A stretch of DNA of 64,000 nt, from the NCBI GenBank assembly GCA_036570425.1, contig DATCYF010000022.1, forward strand, positions 62,001-126,000. The letters run 5' to 3'. Below, piece after piece: positions 42,957-51,363 of this stretch (positions are counted from its first letter, which is position 1; every line of letters begins with the position of its first letter). The stretch comes from Rhizorhapis sp036570425. GTDB taxonomy: Bacteria; Pseudomonadota; Alphaproteobacteria; Sphingomonadales; Sphingomonadaceae. The translations under genes were made by a program, and so were the position numbers. The notes beneath the pieces are model-generated. The model made no database searches and had not been told where the DNA came from. It saw only the letters and a list, made by a program, of their open reading frames with translations.

Positions 42957-43990
42957 TCCCTGACATTATCAAGCCGGTGGCTGGCTACAACCACTGCCGC
43001 GACCAGCAGCGCGCCAACAGCCTGGTGCGCTACCGCGATCCAGAGAGAGACGCCCGTCACCAGAGTGAGAATCCCCAACAGGATCTGAAGCGCGACGATT
43101 GTCAACATCGCGTGCGCCTCACCCTTGCCCCCGGTCCGTTGCGTCCGCAACGCCAGAATCAGGAGCGTGGCCGCGACGATCCAGGCCAGCCAGCGGTGCA
43201 CGAACTGCACGACAATCGGATTATCGACCACGTTGCGCCAGAACGGCTCAAGCATGGGAACACCTTGCGGGAACAGCCCATCGCCCATCAAAGGCCAGGT
43301 GTTGAAGGCGTAGCCCGCGCGCAAACCTGCCGTAAAAGCGCCCAGACAAAGCTGCGCCGTCAGGAGAAGCAAGGCAAGAATCGCGAGTCCTGAAAGACGT
43401 GCAAGTCGCGCGGCAGGATTGCGTGCAAGCGCCCGCAGATCGAGCGCCACCCAGACAACGGCTCCAATAATCAGAAACGCATTCAGCAAATGCACGGCCA
43501 GGCGGATATGGCTGACCTCCGTCCGTTCGACCAGGCCGGAAACGACCATCCACCAGCCGATGGCCCCCTGTAATGCGCCAAGCGCAAATATGATGGTCAG
43601 CCGCCAGCCAAAACCCTTCGGAATGGCACGTTTCCAAGCAAACCAGGCGAAGGGCAGCGCGAAGGCCACGCCGATCAACCGTCCAAGCAGACGATGAATA
43701 TATTCCCAGAAGAAAATGAACTGGAAATCAGACATCGTCATATTGCGGTTGACTGTCTGATACTGGGGCGTTTGCTTGTAGAGATCGAACTGATGTTGCC
43801 AATCAGCCTGGTTGAGCGGCGGAATGACGCCCGAGATAGGGTCCCAACGCGTAATCGACAGGCCAGATTCGGTCAGGCGCGTAATGCCGCCCACGACGAC
43901 CATGAGAAAAACGAGGGCGGCTATAGCCAATAGCCAATTAGCGATTTGGTGCGGGCGCGGCGAAGGCGCCAAAGGACGTTCTAAGCTCAT
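42953..43990 (-). CDS. ctaA: Heme A synthase (type 2, COX15-like)
   Basis: Oxidises heme O to heme A for cytochrome oxidase. The frame opens with a TTG at 44026, but an ATG at 43990 (MSLERPLAPSPRPHQ) begins 16 residues before the first helix and is preferred. The 345-residue protein has eight membrane helices. Heme-ligand histidines are visible in WEYIHRLLGR, HIRLAVHLLNAF, QFVHRWLAW and AVAHQAVGA. GGITRLTESGLSITRWDP is the type 2 signature. It overlaps cutA and is divergent from merC. Confidence 0.93.
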   Translation of the reverse strand: MSLERPLAPSPRPHQIANWLLAIAALVFLMVVVGGITRLTESGLSITRWDPISGVIPPLNQADWQHQFDLYKQTPQYQTVNRNMTMSDFQFIFFWEYIHRLLGRLIGVAFALPFAWFAWKRAIPKGFGWRLTIIFALGALQGAIGWWMVVSGLVERTEVSHIRLAVHLLNAFLIIGAVVWVALDLRALARNPAARLARLSGLAILALLLLTAQLCLGAFTAGLRAGYAFNTWPLMGDGLFPQGVPMLEPFWRNVVDNPIVVQFVHRWLAWIVAATLLILALRTQRTGGKGEAHAMLTIVALQILLGILTLVTGVSLWIAVAHQAVGALLVAAVVVASHRLDNVRE

Positions 43991-44041
43991 GCGCGACGCC
44001 CTTGCACCTTCCACAGAAGTTTTCAAGCGTGGGGAGTGAAT

Positions 44042-44054
44042 GATATATTGTATC
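44042..44054 (+). promoter_or_regulatory. Possible Zur/Fur operator upstream of merC
   Basis: GATATATTGTATC is a 13-base palindrome about a central T with one mismatch, AT-rich in a GC-rich region. With its flanks (AATG before it) it resembles the alphaproteobacterial Zur box as I recall it. It is 49 bases before the merC start, with the Fur-family gene just beyond. It lies between divergent ctaA and merC and could regulate either. Confidence 0.4.
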
Positions 44055-44102
44055 TCCCTCCCTTATGTGCTTTAGGGAGTGCACAGGACGAAGGGAATCC
44101 AA

Positions 44103-44489
44103 GTGTTGCGCGCATGGCTGCTAAAGGACGGAAGGATTGATCGGCTGGCGATGAGCCTATCCGGCGCCTGCCTTGCGCATTGCGTGGGCACCGCGGTTTT
44201 CGTCGCCACGCTTGCCTCGGCCAGCAGCATTCTTCTTGCGCCCGCCATTCATGAGACTGGTCTCGCCCTTGCCATTCTGCTGGGCGCGATCGCACTCGGG
44301 CATGGGGCGCTGAAACGTGGAGCCATATTGCCGATTGCAATCGGGTCATTGGGTTTGGGCATCATGGCGGGTGCACTCAGCATTCCCCATGGCGGTAACG
44401 AGATGATCTTTACGATGGCCGGTGTCACGACATTGGCGCTGGGGCACTATCTCAATTATCGCGCCGGGCATGGATCGCGTCAGCTGTAA
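44103..44489 (+). CDS. MerC domain membrane protein
   Basis: A 128-residue protein from a GTG at 44103, which has GAAGGGA six to seven bases upstream; the open frame goes back to 44079. Four membrane helices and the MerC hallmark CLAHC (in SGACLAHCVGT) in the first helix are seen. Classical MerC transports mercuric ions. In sphingomonads chromosomal MerC-domain proteins sit beside a Fur-family regulator, so zinc or another divalent metal is a likely substrate here. It precedes the regulator by 153 bases in the same direction. Confidence 0.86.
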   Translation: MLRAWLLKDGRIDRLAMSLSGACLAHCVGTAVFVATLASASSILLAPAIHETGLALAILLGAIALGHGALKRGAILPIAIGSLGLGIMAGALSIPHGGNEMIFTMAGVTTLALGHYLNYRAGHGSRQL

Positions 44490-44642
44490 TATCGCAGGGT
44501 TTGATTGAAATCGAACGCCGCGCCCTTCATCCTGACCAATGGCCCGGCATGGCTAATCCTTACATCTCCATCGCTTCAGAGGAATGCAGCCCTCATCCGT
44601 TCCGCTCTTGCCCTGAAAAGGCCGGGATCATATCTAGGGCGC

Positions 44643-45107
44643 ATGGGCCAACACCATCACCATCATCTCGAACAGACCGGCGAATCGCTTGCCGGAGCGG
44701 CGAAGCTTACGCTGGAGCAGCAAGGCGAGCAGTGGACCGACATGCGCGCGGCCATTTTCGATGTGCTCGCCGGGTTCGAAAAACCGGCCTCAGCCTATGA
44801 CATTGCCGACCTCGTGTCGCAAAGACGCGGGAAGCGCGTTGCGCCCAACAGCGTATATCGCATTCTCGATCTGTTCGTGAATAACAACCTTGCCATGCGG
44901 GTGGAGAGCGCCAACGCCTATATCGCCAACGCGCATCCCGGCTGCCTTCACGACTGTATTTTCCTGGTCTGCGGCACATGCGGGCAAGCCACTCATATTG
45001 ATGATGACACATTGTCTGAGACAGTCCGCACAATCGCCAGGAACAATGGCTTCATTCCCGAGCGTCCCGTCATGGAAGTGCTTGGCCGCTGCGCGAAATG
45101 CGCCTGA
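44643..45107 (+). CDS. zur: Fur family metal regulator, Zur-like
   Basis: The frame is open from 44505, but the ATG at 44643 (MGQHHHHHLEQ) starts a 154-residue protein of normal size. The N-terminus has five consecutive histidines. A winged helix spans about 30-95 (DIADLVSQRRGKRVAPNSVYRILDLF). The metal sites are FLVCGTCGQATH and the C-terminal GRCAKCA, two CxxC pairs for structural zinc. Placement next to merC and the His-rich start favour zinc sensing (Zur) over iron. The exact metal is inferred. Confidence 0.82.
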   Translation: MGQHHHHHLEQTGESLAGAAKLTLEQQGEQWTDMRAAIFDVLAGFEKPASAYDIADLVSQRRGKRVAPNSVYRILDLFVNNNLAMRVESANAYIANAHPGCLHDCIFLVCGTCGQATHIDDDTLSETVRTIARNNGFIPERPVMEVLGRCAKCA

Positions 45108-45178
45108 GACAGGCCATCACTCTTACCGGTTCGACATTGGTCCCCAAAATCGCTACATGACCGGGAGGAATGCCCGAA

Positions 45179-47101
45179 ATGCCAACGCTCATCACCCCCT
45201 TGCTTGATCAGGTACATACGCCTGCCGACCTGCGCCAGTTGCAGCCCAACCAGTTGCGCCAGCTTGCTGACGAGCTGCGACAGGAAGTGATTTCAGCGGT
45301 GGGCGTGACGGGCGGGCATCTGGGCTCCGGCCTTGGCGTGGTCGAACTCACCACCGCCATTCATTACGTTTTCAACACACCGCATGACCGGCTGATCTGG
45401 GATGTCGGCCATCAATGCTATCCGCACAAAATTCTTACAGGACGGCGCGACCGCATCCGCACCCTGCGGCAAGGGGGTGGGCTTTCCGGGTTCACCAAGC
45501 GCGCCGAGAGCGCATATGATCCTTTCGGTGCAGCCCATAGCTCCACATCGATCAGCGCCGCACTGGGCTTTGCTGTTGCCAACAAACTTGCGGACAGGCC
45601 GGACAAGGCCATTGCCGTCATAGGCGATGGCGCCATGTCGGCTGGCATGGCCTATGAGGCAATGAACAATGCGGAAGCGGCCGGCAATCGGCTGATCGTC
45701 ATCCTGAACGATAACGATATGTCGATCGCGCCGCCGGTGGGCGGCCTTTCGGCTTATCTTGCGCGAATCGTATCCAGCCGGGAATTCCTTTCGGTCCGGG
45801 ATATTTTGCGGCGATTGGCACGCAAGCTCCCCAAATCGCTGCATGTCGCCGCACGCAAAACAGAGGAATTCGCCCGCGGCCTGGCGACGGGTGGCACCTT
45901 GTTCGAAGAACTGGGCTTTTATTATGTCGGTCCGGTGGACGGTCATAATCTCGATCACCTGATCCCGGTTCTCGAAAATGTCAGGGACGCGGCCGAGGGG
46001 CCGTGCCTGATCCACGTCGTCACGCAGAAGGGCAAGGGCTATGCGCCCGCAGAAGCTGCGGAGGACAAATATCACGGCGTGCAGAAATTCGACGTGGTAA
46101 GCGGCGAGCAGGCCAAGGCTCCTCCAGGGCCGCCAAGCTATACAAATATTTTTGCCAAGGCCCTGATTGCCGAGGCGGAGCGCGATCCCACGATCTGCGC
46201 CATCACCGCGGCCATGCCGTCGGGCACTGGTCTGGACAAGTTCCAGCAGGCTTTTCCGGATCGCACCTTCGATGTCGGCATAGCAGAGCAGCACGCTGTC
46301 ACCTTTGCGGCTGGCCTTGCGGCACAGGGGATGCGGCCTTTCTGCGCCATTTACTCAACCTTTCTGCAACGCGCTTACGATCAGGTTGTGCACGACGTGG
46401 CGATCCAGAATCTTCCCGTCCGTTTCGCTATCGACCGCGCGGGGCTGGTGGGCGCTGATGGCAGCACTCATGCGGGCAGCTTCGACATCACTTATCTTGC
46501 CACCCTGCCTAACATGGTTGTGATGGCTGCGGCGGACGAGGTCGAGCTGGTTCATATGGTGCATACCTGCGCCCTTCACGATAGCGGTCCGATCGCCGTT
46601 CGCTATCCGCGCGGAAATGGCACCGGAGCCGCACTGCCTGCCGTCCCGCAGCGGCTTTCGATTGGCAAGGGCCGTATCATGCGGGAAGGCAAGAAGGTCG
46701 CCATTCTCTCGCTGGGTACGCGACTGCAAGAGGCGCTGAAGGCCGCCGACATACTGGAGGCGAAGGGTCTGCCCACCACCGTCGCTGACCTGCGCTTCGC
46801 CAAACCGCTGGACGAAAAGCTAATCCGCAAGCTGCTTACCACCCATGAAGTCGCCGTTACCATTGAAGAGGGCAGCATTGGCGGGCTTGGCGCCCATGTC
46901 CTTACGCTCGCGAGCGATTGCGGCCTCATCGATGCTGGCCTGAAGCTGCGCACCCTGCGCCTGCCCGACATCTTTCAGGATCAGGACAAGCCGGAAAAGC
47001 AGTATGCCGATGCTGGCCTGGATGCGGACGGCATCGTGGAAACGGTGCTGAAAGCGTTGCGCTATAATGATAGCGGGGTGATTGAGGGCGCACGGGCCTG
47101 A
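45179..47101 (+). CDS. dxs: 1-deoxy-D-xylulose-5-phosphate synthase
   Basis: Condenses pyruvate and glyceraldehyde 3-phosphate, the first and committing step of the MEP isoprenoid pathway. GGAGGA lies nine bases before the ATG at 45179; the ATG at 45170 abuts it and is less likely. The 640-residue protein has GDGAMSAGMAYEAMNNA (TPP/Mg site), the H in DVGHQCYPHKILTGRR, and the transketolase domain with DVGIAEQHAVTFAAGLA. It also supplies carotenoid and quinone precursors. A single gene with short gaps both sides. Confidence 0.96.
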   Translation: MPTLITPLLDQVHTPADLRQLQPNQLRQLADELRQEVISAVGVTGGHLGSGLGVVELTTAIHYVFNTPHDRLIWDVGHQCYPHKILTGRRDRIRTLRQGGGLSGFTKRAESAYDPFGAAHSSTSISAALGFAVANKLADRPDKAIAVIGDGAMSAGMAYEAMNNAEAAGNRLIVILNDNDMSIAPPVGGLSAYLARIVSSREFLSVRDILRRLARKLPKSLHVAARKTEEFARGLATGGTLFEELGFYYVGPVDGHNLDHLIPVLENVRDAAEGPCLIHVVTQKGKGYAPAEAAEDKYHGVQKFDVVSGEQAKAPPGPPSYTNIFAKALIAEAERDPTICAITAAMPSGTGLDKFQQAFPDRTFDVGIAEQHAVTFAAGLAAQGMRPFCAIYSTFLQRAYDQVVHDVAIQNLPVRFAIDRAGLVGADGSTHAGSFDITYLATLPNMVVMAAADEVELVHMVHTCALHDSGPIAVRYPRGNGTGAALPAVPQRLSIGKGRIMREGKKVAILSLGTRLQEALKAADILEAKGLPTTVADLRFAKPLDEKLIRKLLTTHEVAVTIEEGSIGGLGAHVLTLASDCGLIDAGLKLRTLRLPDIFQDQDKPEKQYADAGLDADGIVETVLKALRYNDSGVIEGARA

Positions 47102-47121
47102 CACCCGCCGCCCTCGAACCA

Positions 47122-47640
47122 TCAGATTGCCTTGTCGGCCGCTGGACAATCGCCCAGTCGCTTGGCCGTCACATTAGCGGAAGCGCGGATAGTGGGCTCC
47201 CCTTGGGCGGTGTGCGTGCTTTGCTCGCTCAGCATCAGGCTGTCCGTCCGGCTCGCGCCATCAAGCAATATCTGTAGTGTTCCATCGTCGGATTGACAGG
47301 TGAGCGTGGCCGACAAACGGCCTGTCGTGGCTGTCAGATTATCGTAATCGCATCCCGTTTGCTGATTGGTGGCAAGAAAAGAAGGGTCCGGCCGGTCAGC
47401 GGTTTCCGGAGTGATGCAGGTCTTTACGGATGTCGTTCCGCCCAGCTTCTCCTGATATTCCTGTGCGGTGATGCCTTCAAAATTATAGCCGGTGACAGTG
47501 CGGGTAATTTCCCATTCCCCCGGCTGCATCAGCGGCGGCTTCGCCTTGGCCACATCTTGCGCGGATGCCTGTTCCTCGCCCCCTCCGCTGCAGGCCGCTA
47601 ACGGCAGGATGATCGCACCGATCAATAGAAGCTTCTGCAT
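47122..47640 (-). CDS. DUF3617 family lipoprotein A
   Basis: A 172-residue lipoprotein: the signal peptide ends in the lipobox LAAC (Cys17). The mature part has the DUF3617 pattern PGEWEITRTVTGYN, CITPETADRPDPSFLA, GCDYDNLTATTGRLSATLTC. Two disulfides are likely from four cysteines. Function is unknown. It lies near the NAT gene and has a paralogue on the other side of it. The stop is 18 bases from the convergent dxs end. Confidence 0.85.
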   Translation of the reverse strand: MQKLLLIGAIILPLAACSGGGEEQASAQDVAKAKPPLMQPGEWEITRTVTGYNFEGITAQEYQEKLGGTTSVKTCITPETADRPDPSFLATNQQTGCDYDNLTATTGRLSATLTCQSDDGTLQILLDGASRTDSLMLSEQSTHTAQGEPTIRASANVTAKRLGDCPAADKAI

Positions 47641-47675
47641 TTCACCATTCTCCCCTTCTGTTTCCTATTCGGATC

Positions 47676-48476
47676 TCAGCCGAACAGGCCGAGCGCGGCA
47701 ATCTCCCCTGACGTCAGTTGAAGATTGAATATATCGGCCAACAGAGCCCGATATTCCTTGGCATCCGTGATTTCGCGTTCCTCGCTTTGTCCCAGGCGGC
47801 AGACGGAAAGGTGCCGTTCCATCAGCCCGGCCCGACCCTCAGGTAAAGCGCGGCTAACCATGCACAACGTGGTAAAACGTGTGCCGGGGCGTGTTGATGT
47901 CCAGTGATTACCCATCTCAAGGTCGCTTGGCTCAACCCGTGCCAGCGTGAAGCTGTACTGGTCCTGCCACCCTACGCTCCCACCAGTCGCGCCGCCGTTT
48001 CGCTGCAGAACCCAGCCACGCTCATCTTCGATCAAACGAAAGAGCACGCCGCCGGGCGCTGGCGCTGTTTCTCCTCCTGCGAGTGGAAGCGGCGGCGTAA
48101 AATCGCCGCCAAAACCCGCATCGGCGATCCATTGCCGCCCGCCAAGCGTCACCAGATTAAGAGTGTGCGTAAGCGGCGGTACGCCTTCCGCCATGAGCCA
48201 TACCCGTGCGAGTAAGGGACGCGCATCGAAACCCAGTTGCAGAAGCGCACGCAGGAAGAGCTGGTTCTGCTCAAAACAATAGCCGCCACGCCGTCGAACC
48301 ACCAGCTTGTCGAAGACGGCGGCGGGATCAAGGCTGATCCCCCGCCCCAGCGGAATGTCGAAATTTTCGAAGGGAATGGCCCAACGGTGAGCGCGCTGCA
48401 CCGACATAAGCCCCTCCTGATCAGGGCGGGGCGCCTGTTCAAGGCCTATGCGGCGCAGATAGGCCTCAACATCCAT
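47676..48476 (-). CDS. nat: Arylamine N-acetyltransferase
   Basis: Transfers acetyl groups from acetyl-CoA to arylamines or hydrazines. The frame opens at 48518, overlapping the upstream gene, but MDVEAYLRRIG at 48476 is the usual family start (266 residues). The catalytic triad is Cys67 in RGGYCFEQN, His104 in LTHTLNLV and Asp119 in WIADAGFGG. Flanked on both sides by DUF3617 lipoproteins in the same direction. The natural substrate is unknown. Confidence 0.93.
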   Translation of the reverse strand: MDVEAYLRRIGLEQAPRPDQEGLMSVQRAHRWAIPFENFDIPLGRGISLDPAAVFDKLVVRRRGGYCFEQNQLFLRALLQLGFDARPLLARVWLMAEGVPPLTHTLNLVTLGGRQWIADAGFGGDFTPPLPLAGGETAPAPGGVLFRLIEDERGWVLQRNGGATGGSVGWQDQYSFTLARVEPSDLEMGNHWTSTRPGTRFTTLCMVSRALPEGRAGLMERHLSVCRLGQSEEREITDAKEYRALLADIFNLQLTSGEIAALGLFG

Positions 48477-48507
48477 CACACAGGATAATTTCCCTTGGAT
48501 ACTGGCG

Positions 48508-49083
48508 TCATCTTTCATTCGCCAGATCTGCGGGACATTCCGCGCTGATCCATTTGCCAGACGTGCGCGCCTTCATGTGCATGCTCATGCCGCCTTGGAT
48601 AGCCGTTGTCTGCATATCCATCGCCGTGTCATATGTGCCCGGCGCATAATGCCCCGTCATTTTTGACTGTATCCGGCCCTGGCCTTCCGGCTCGCAAACG
48701 ACTTCGGCGTTAATCGTGCCGCCGTCCATCGCCATCTTCTTGTAAGTGCAGTGGGATTCCTTTTGTGCTGCCAGAAAATCGGGATTGGGCCGCGCTGCCT
48801 CTTCAGGCGTGATGCAGTAGCGCAGGGCCGTGCGCCGCATGGAGGATTTCATATTGTCGAGCATGGGCTGATCGCCGCCAGGCATACCCTTGAAAGCGAT
48901 ATCCTCCACTTCGAAGCTGCTTTCCCAAAGGCCGGGCTTCAACTGGACGGATGGGGCAGAATCTCCTGCGGCGGGCAGGCTGCTGGAGCTTGCCCGCTCT
49001 GATTGCGACGCCGATTGTTCGTTCTTACCGCAGCCGGAGAGCAGGACGACAGCCAAGGCGACCGGCAGTATCAGGCCTCTCAT
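48508..49083 (-). CDS. DUF3617 family lipoprotein B
   Basis: A 191-residue lipoprotein from the ATG at 49083, preceded by GGGAG at seven-base spacing; the ATG two codons earlier is less well placed. The signal peptide ends in LLSGC (Cys near 18). The mature part has LKPGLWESSFEVED, YCITPEEAARPNPDFLA, HCTYKKMAMDGGTINAEVVC, aligning with lipoprotein A. Its end runs into the NAT frame, suggesting co-transcription. Function unknown. Confidence 0.85.
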   Translation of the reverse strand: MRGLILPVALAVVLLSGCGKNEQSASQSERASSSSLPAAGDSAPSVQLKPGLWESSFEVEDIAFKGMPGGDQPMLDNMKSSMRRTALRYCITPEEAARPNPDFLAAQKESHCTYKKMAMDGGTINAEVVCEPEGQGRIQSKMTGHYAPGTYDTAMDMQTTAIQGGMSMHMKARTSGKWISAECPADLANER

Positions 49084-49151
49084 GAGCATTCTCCCCCTTT
49101 GCCGCGCGCCGCTGTTGCGCTGCGTCGCTCAGGCTACCATATCAGTTGCGC

Positions 49152-51344
49152 ATGGCGATTCAAATCAGAACCACCCTGGACGAGCCCGAAACCGGCGGAA
49201 ACTTTGTTCCACACCGTCCCGCCCGGCCGGAGAAGAGCGAGGGTGGGCGGCCATTCAAGCTGGTGTCGGATTATGAACCATCCGGCGATCAGCCCGCCGC
49301 AATCGCCGAACTGGTCGAAGCGACTCGGGCGGGCGAGCGCGACCAGGTTCTGCTGGGTGTCACGGGATCGGGCAAGACCTTCACCATGGCGAAGGTGATA
49401 GAAGCGATGCAGCGGCCTGCGCTGGTGCTGGCCCCCAACAAGATATTGGCGGCGCAGCTTTACGGCGAGTTCAAGAACTTCTTTCCTGAGAACGCCGTCG
49501 AATATTTCGTCAGCTATTACGATTATTACCAGCCCGAAGCCTATGTGGCGCGTTCCGACACCTACATCGAAAAAGAGTCGAGCGTGAATGAGGCAATCGA
49601 CCGGATGCGGCATAGCGCCACGCGCGCATTGCTGGAGCGGGACGATGTCATCATTGTCGCCTCTGTTTCATGTCTTTATGGCATTGGATCGGTCGAGACC
49701 TATTCCGCCATGACCTTCGCGATGCAGAAGGGCGAAACGGCGGACCAGCGTGAGATCATCCGCAAGCTGGTGGCCCTTCAATACAAGCGCAACGACGCAG
49801 CCTTTGCCCGTGGGAATTTCCGGGTGCGCGGGGATAATCTTGAGATTTTCCCATCGCATTATGAGGACACGGCCTGGCGGATCAGCTTCTTCGGCGATGA
49901 AATCGAGGAGATCACTGAATTCGATCCGCTGACTGGCCGGAAGATCGCGACACTGGATTATGTGAAGGTTTTTCCCAACAGCCATCATGTGACGCCGGGG
50001 CCCACGCTGAAGCAGGCGATGGAGGCTATTCGCTTCGAATTGACGGAACGACTGAAGGAACTTACCGCCGAGGGACGATTGTTGGAGGCGCAGCGGCTGG
50101 AACAGCGCACCAATTTCGATCTGGAGATGATCGCCGCGACGGGCAGTTGCGCGGGCATCGAGAATTATTCGCGTTTCCTCACTGGCCGCCTGCCAGGTGA
50201 GCCGCCGCCCACCTTGTTCGAATATCTTCCCGAAAACGCGATGCTCTTTGTTGACGAGAGCCATCAGACCGTTCCGCAGATCGGTGCTATGGCGCGCGGT
50301 GACCATAGGCGAAAGATTACGCTCGCTGAATATGGTTTCCGCCTGCCAAGCTGCATCGACAATCGCCCCCTGCGCTTCAATGAATGGGACGTGATGCGGC
50401 CGCAGACGGTCAGCGTGTCGGCTACCCCCGGCCCGTGGGAGATGAACCAGACAGGAGGCGTCTTCAGCGAACAGGTAATTCGTCCCACTGGACTGATTGA
50501 TCCACCGATAGAGATCAAGCCGGTCGAGGATCAGGTCGACGATCTTATTTTCGAGGCCAAGGAGACAGCGAAAAAGGGATATCGCACCCTTGTCACCACG
50601 CTTACCAAACGCATGGCGGAAGATCTCACAGAGTTCATGCATGAGGCGGGCATCAAGGTCCGCTACATGCACTCCGATGTCGAAACGCTGGAGCGTATCG
50701 AGCTTATCCGCGATCTGCGTCTGGGAGTGTATGATGTGCTTGTCGGCATCAACCTGCTGCGGGAAGGTCTGGACATTCCCGAATGCGGCCTTGTGGCTAT
50801 TCTGGACGCGGACAAGGAAGGTTTCCTGCGCTCCGAAACGTCGCTGATCCAGACCATTGGCCGCGCCGCCCGCAATATCGATGGGCGCGTCATCCTTTAT
50901 GCCGATCGCATCACCGGCAGCATGGAGCGCGCGCTAAACGAGACCGATCGCAGGCGCGAAAAGCAGCTCGCCTATAATGAGAAGCACGGCATCACCCCGG
51001 CGACGGTGAAGAAGCATATCGGCGACATCATCGCTCATGTCGCCAGCAAAGACCAGGTGACGGTCGACATTGGCCTGGAGGACCGCCCTCATATGGTCGG
51101 CCATAATCTGCGTGCCTATATCGAGGATCTGGAAAAGCAGATGCGCGCGGCCGCAGCCGATCTGGAATTCGAGGAGGCGGGGCGCCTTCGCGATGAAATC
51201 CGCAAGTTGGAGGCCGAGGAACTCGGTCTGCCCGTAGAGCAGCAGGTGGCGGCGTCCAAAGGCCGGGCGACTGAAGGCAAACCGGGCACACGGAAGTTGC
51301 GGTACGGCAAGGTTCAGCGGAAAATAGGCCGGCGGGCGAACTGA
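49152..51344 (+). CDS. uvrB: Excinuclease ABC subunit B
   Basis: Damage-verifying helicase of nucleotide excision repair. 730 residues from an ATG at 49152; a TTG two codons upstream is also in frame. Seen: Walker A GVTGSGKTFTMA, the beta-hairpin YYDYYQPEAY, DEXX box LFVDESHQTVPQI, helicase motif DVLVGINLLREGLDIPE, QTIGRAARN, and a C-terminal UVR domain (DLEFEEAGRLRDEIRKLE). No LexA-type box was found upstream. It ends inside a bidirectional terminator. Confidence 0.97.
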   Translation: MAIQIRTTLDEPETGGNFVPHRPARPEKSEGGRPFKLVSDYEPSGDQPAAIAELVEATRAGERDQVLLGVTGSGKTFTMAKVIEAMQRPALVLAPNKILAAQLYGEFKNFFPENAVEYFVSYYDYYQPEAYVARSDTYIEKESSVNEAIDRMRHSATRALLERDDVIIVASVSCLYGIGSVETYSAMTFAMQKGETADQREIIRKLVALQYKRNDAAFARGNFRVRGDNLEIFPSHYEDTAWRISFFGDEIEEITEFDPLTGRKIATLDYVKVFPNSHHVTPGPTLKQAMEAIRFELTERLKELTAEGRLLEAQRLEQRTNFDLEMIAATGSCAGIENYSRFLTGRLPGEPPPTLFEYLPENAMLFVDESHQTVPQIGAMARGDHRRKITLAEYGFRLPSCIDNRPLRFNEWDVMRPQTVSVSATPGPWEMNQTGGVFSEQVIRPTGLIDPPIEIKPVEDQVDDLIFEAKETAKKGYRTLVTTLTKRMAEDLTEFMHEAGIKVRYMHSDVETLERIELIRDLRLGVYDVLVGINLLREGLDIPECGLVAILDADKEGFLRSETSLIQTIGRAARNIDGRVILYADRITGSMERALNETDRRREKQLAYNEKHGITPATVKKHIGDIIAHVASKDQVTVDIGLEDRPHMVGHNLRAYIEDLEKQMRAAAADLEFEEAGRLRDEIRKLEAEELGLPVEQQVAASKGRATEGKPGTRKLRYGKVQRKIGRRAN

Positions 51345-51357
51345 TCGCCCGCCGGCC
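51327..51357. terminator. 13-bp perfect hairpin between convergent uvrB and glmS
   Basis: GGCCGGCGGGCGA at 51327-51339 pairs exactly with TCGCCCGCCGGCC at 51345-51357, loop ACTGA. The uvrB stop codon lies in the loop, so the stem is formed by coding sequence plus trailer. On the minus strand TATTTT follows, so it best fits termination of glmU-glmS; on the plus strand the T-tract is weak. Confidence 0.75.
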
Positions 51358-51363
51358 CCTTGA

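Noticed and set aside
45293..46294. 333-codon minus-strand frame opposite dxs
   Set aside because: dxs carries all catalytic motifs; the antisense frame has no ribosome site or motif.
49084..49151. LexA (SOS) box upstream of uvrB
   Set aside because: I looked for GTTC-N7-GTTC or its complement and found none in the short upstream region.
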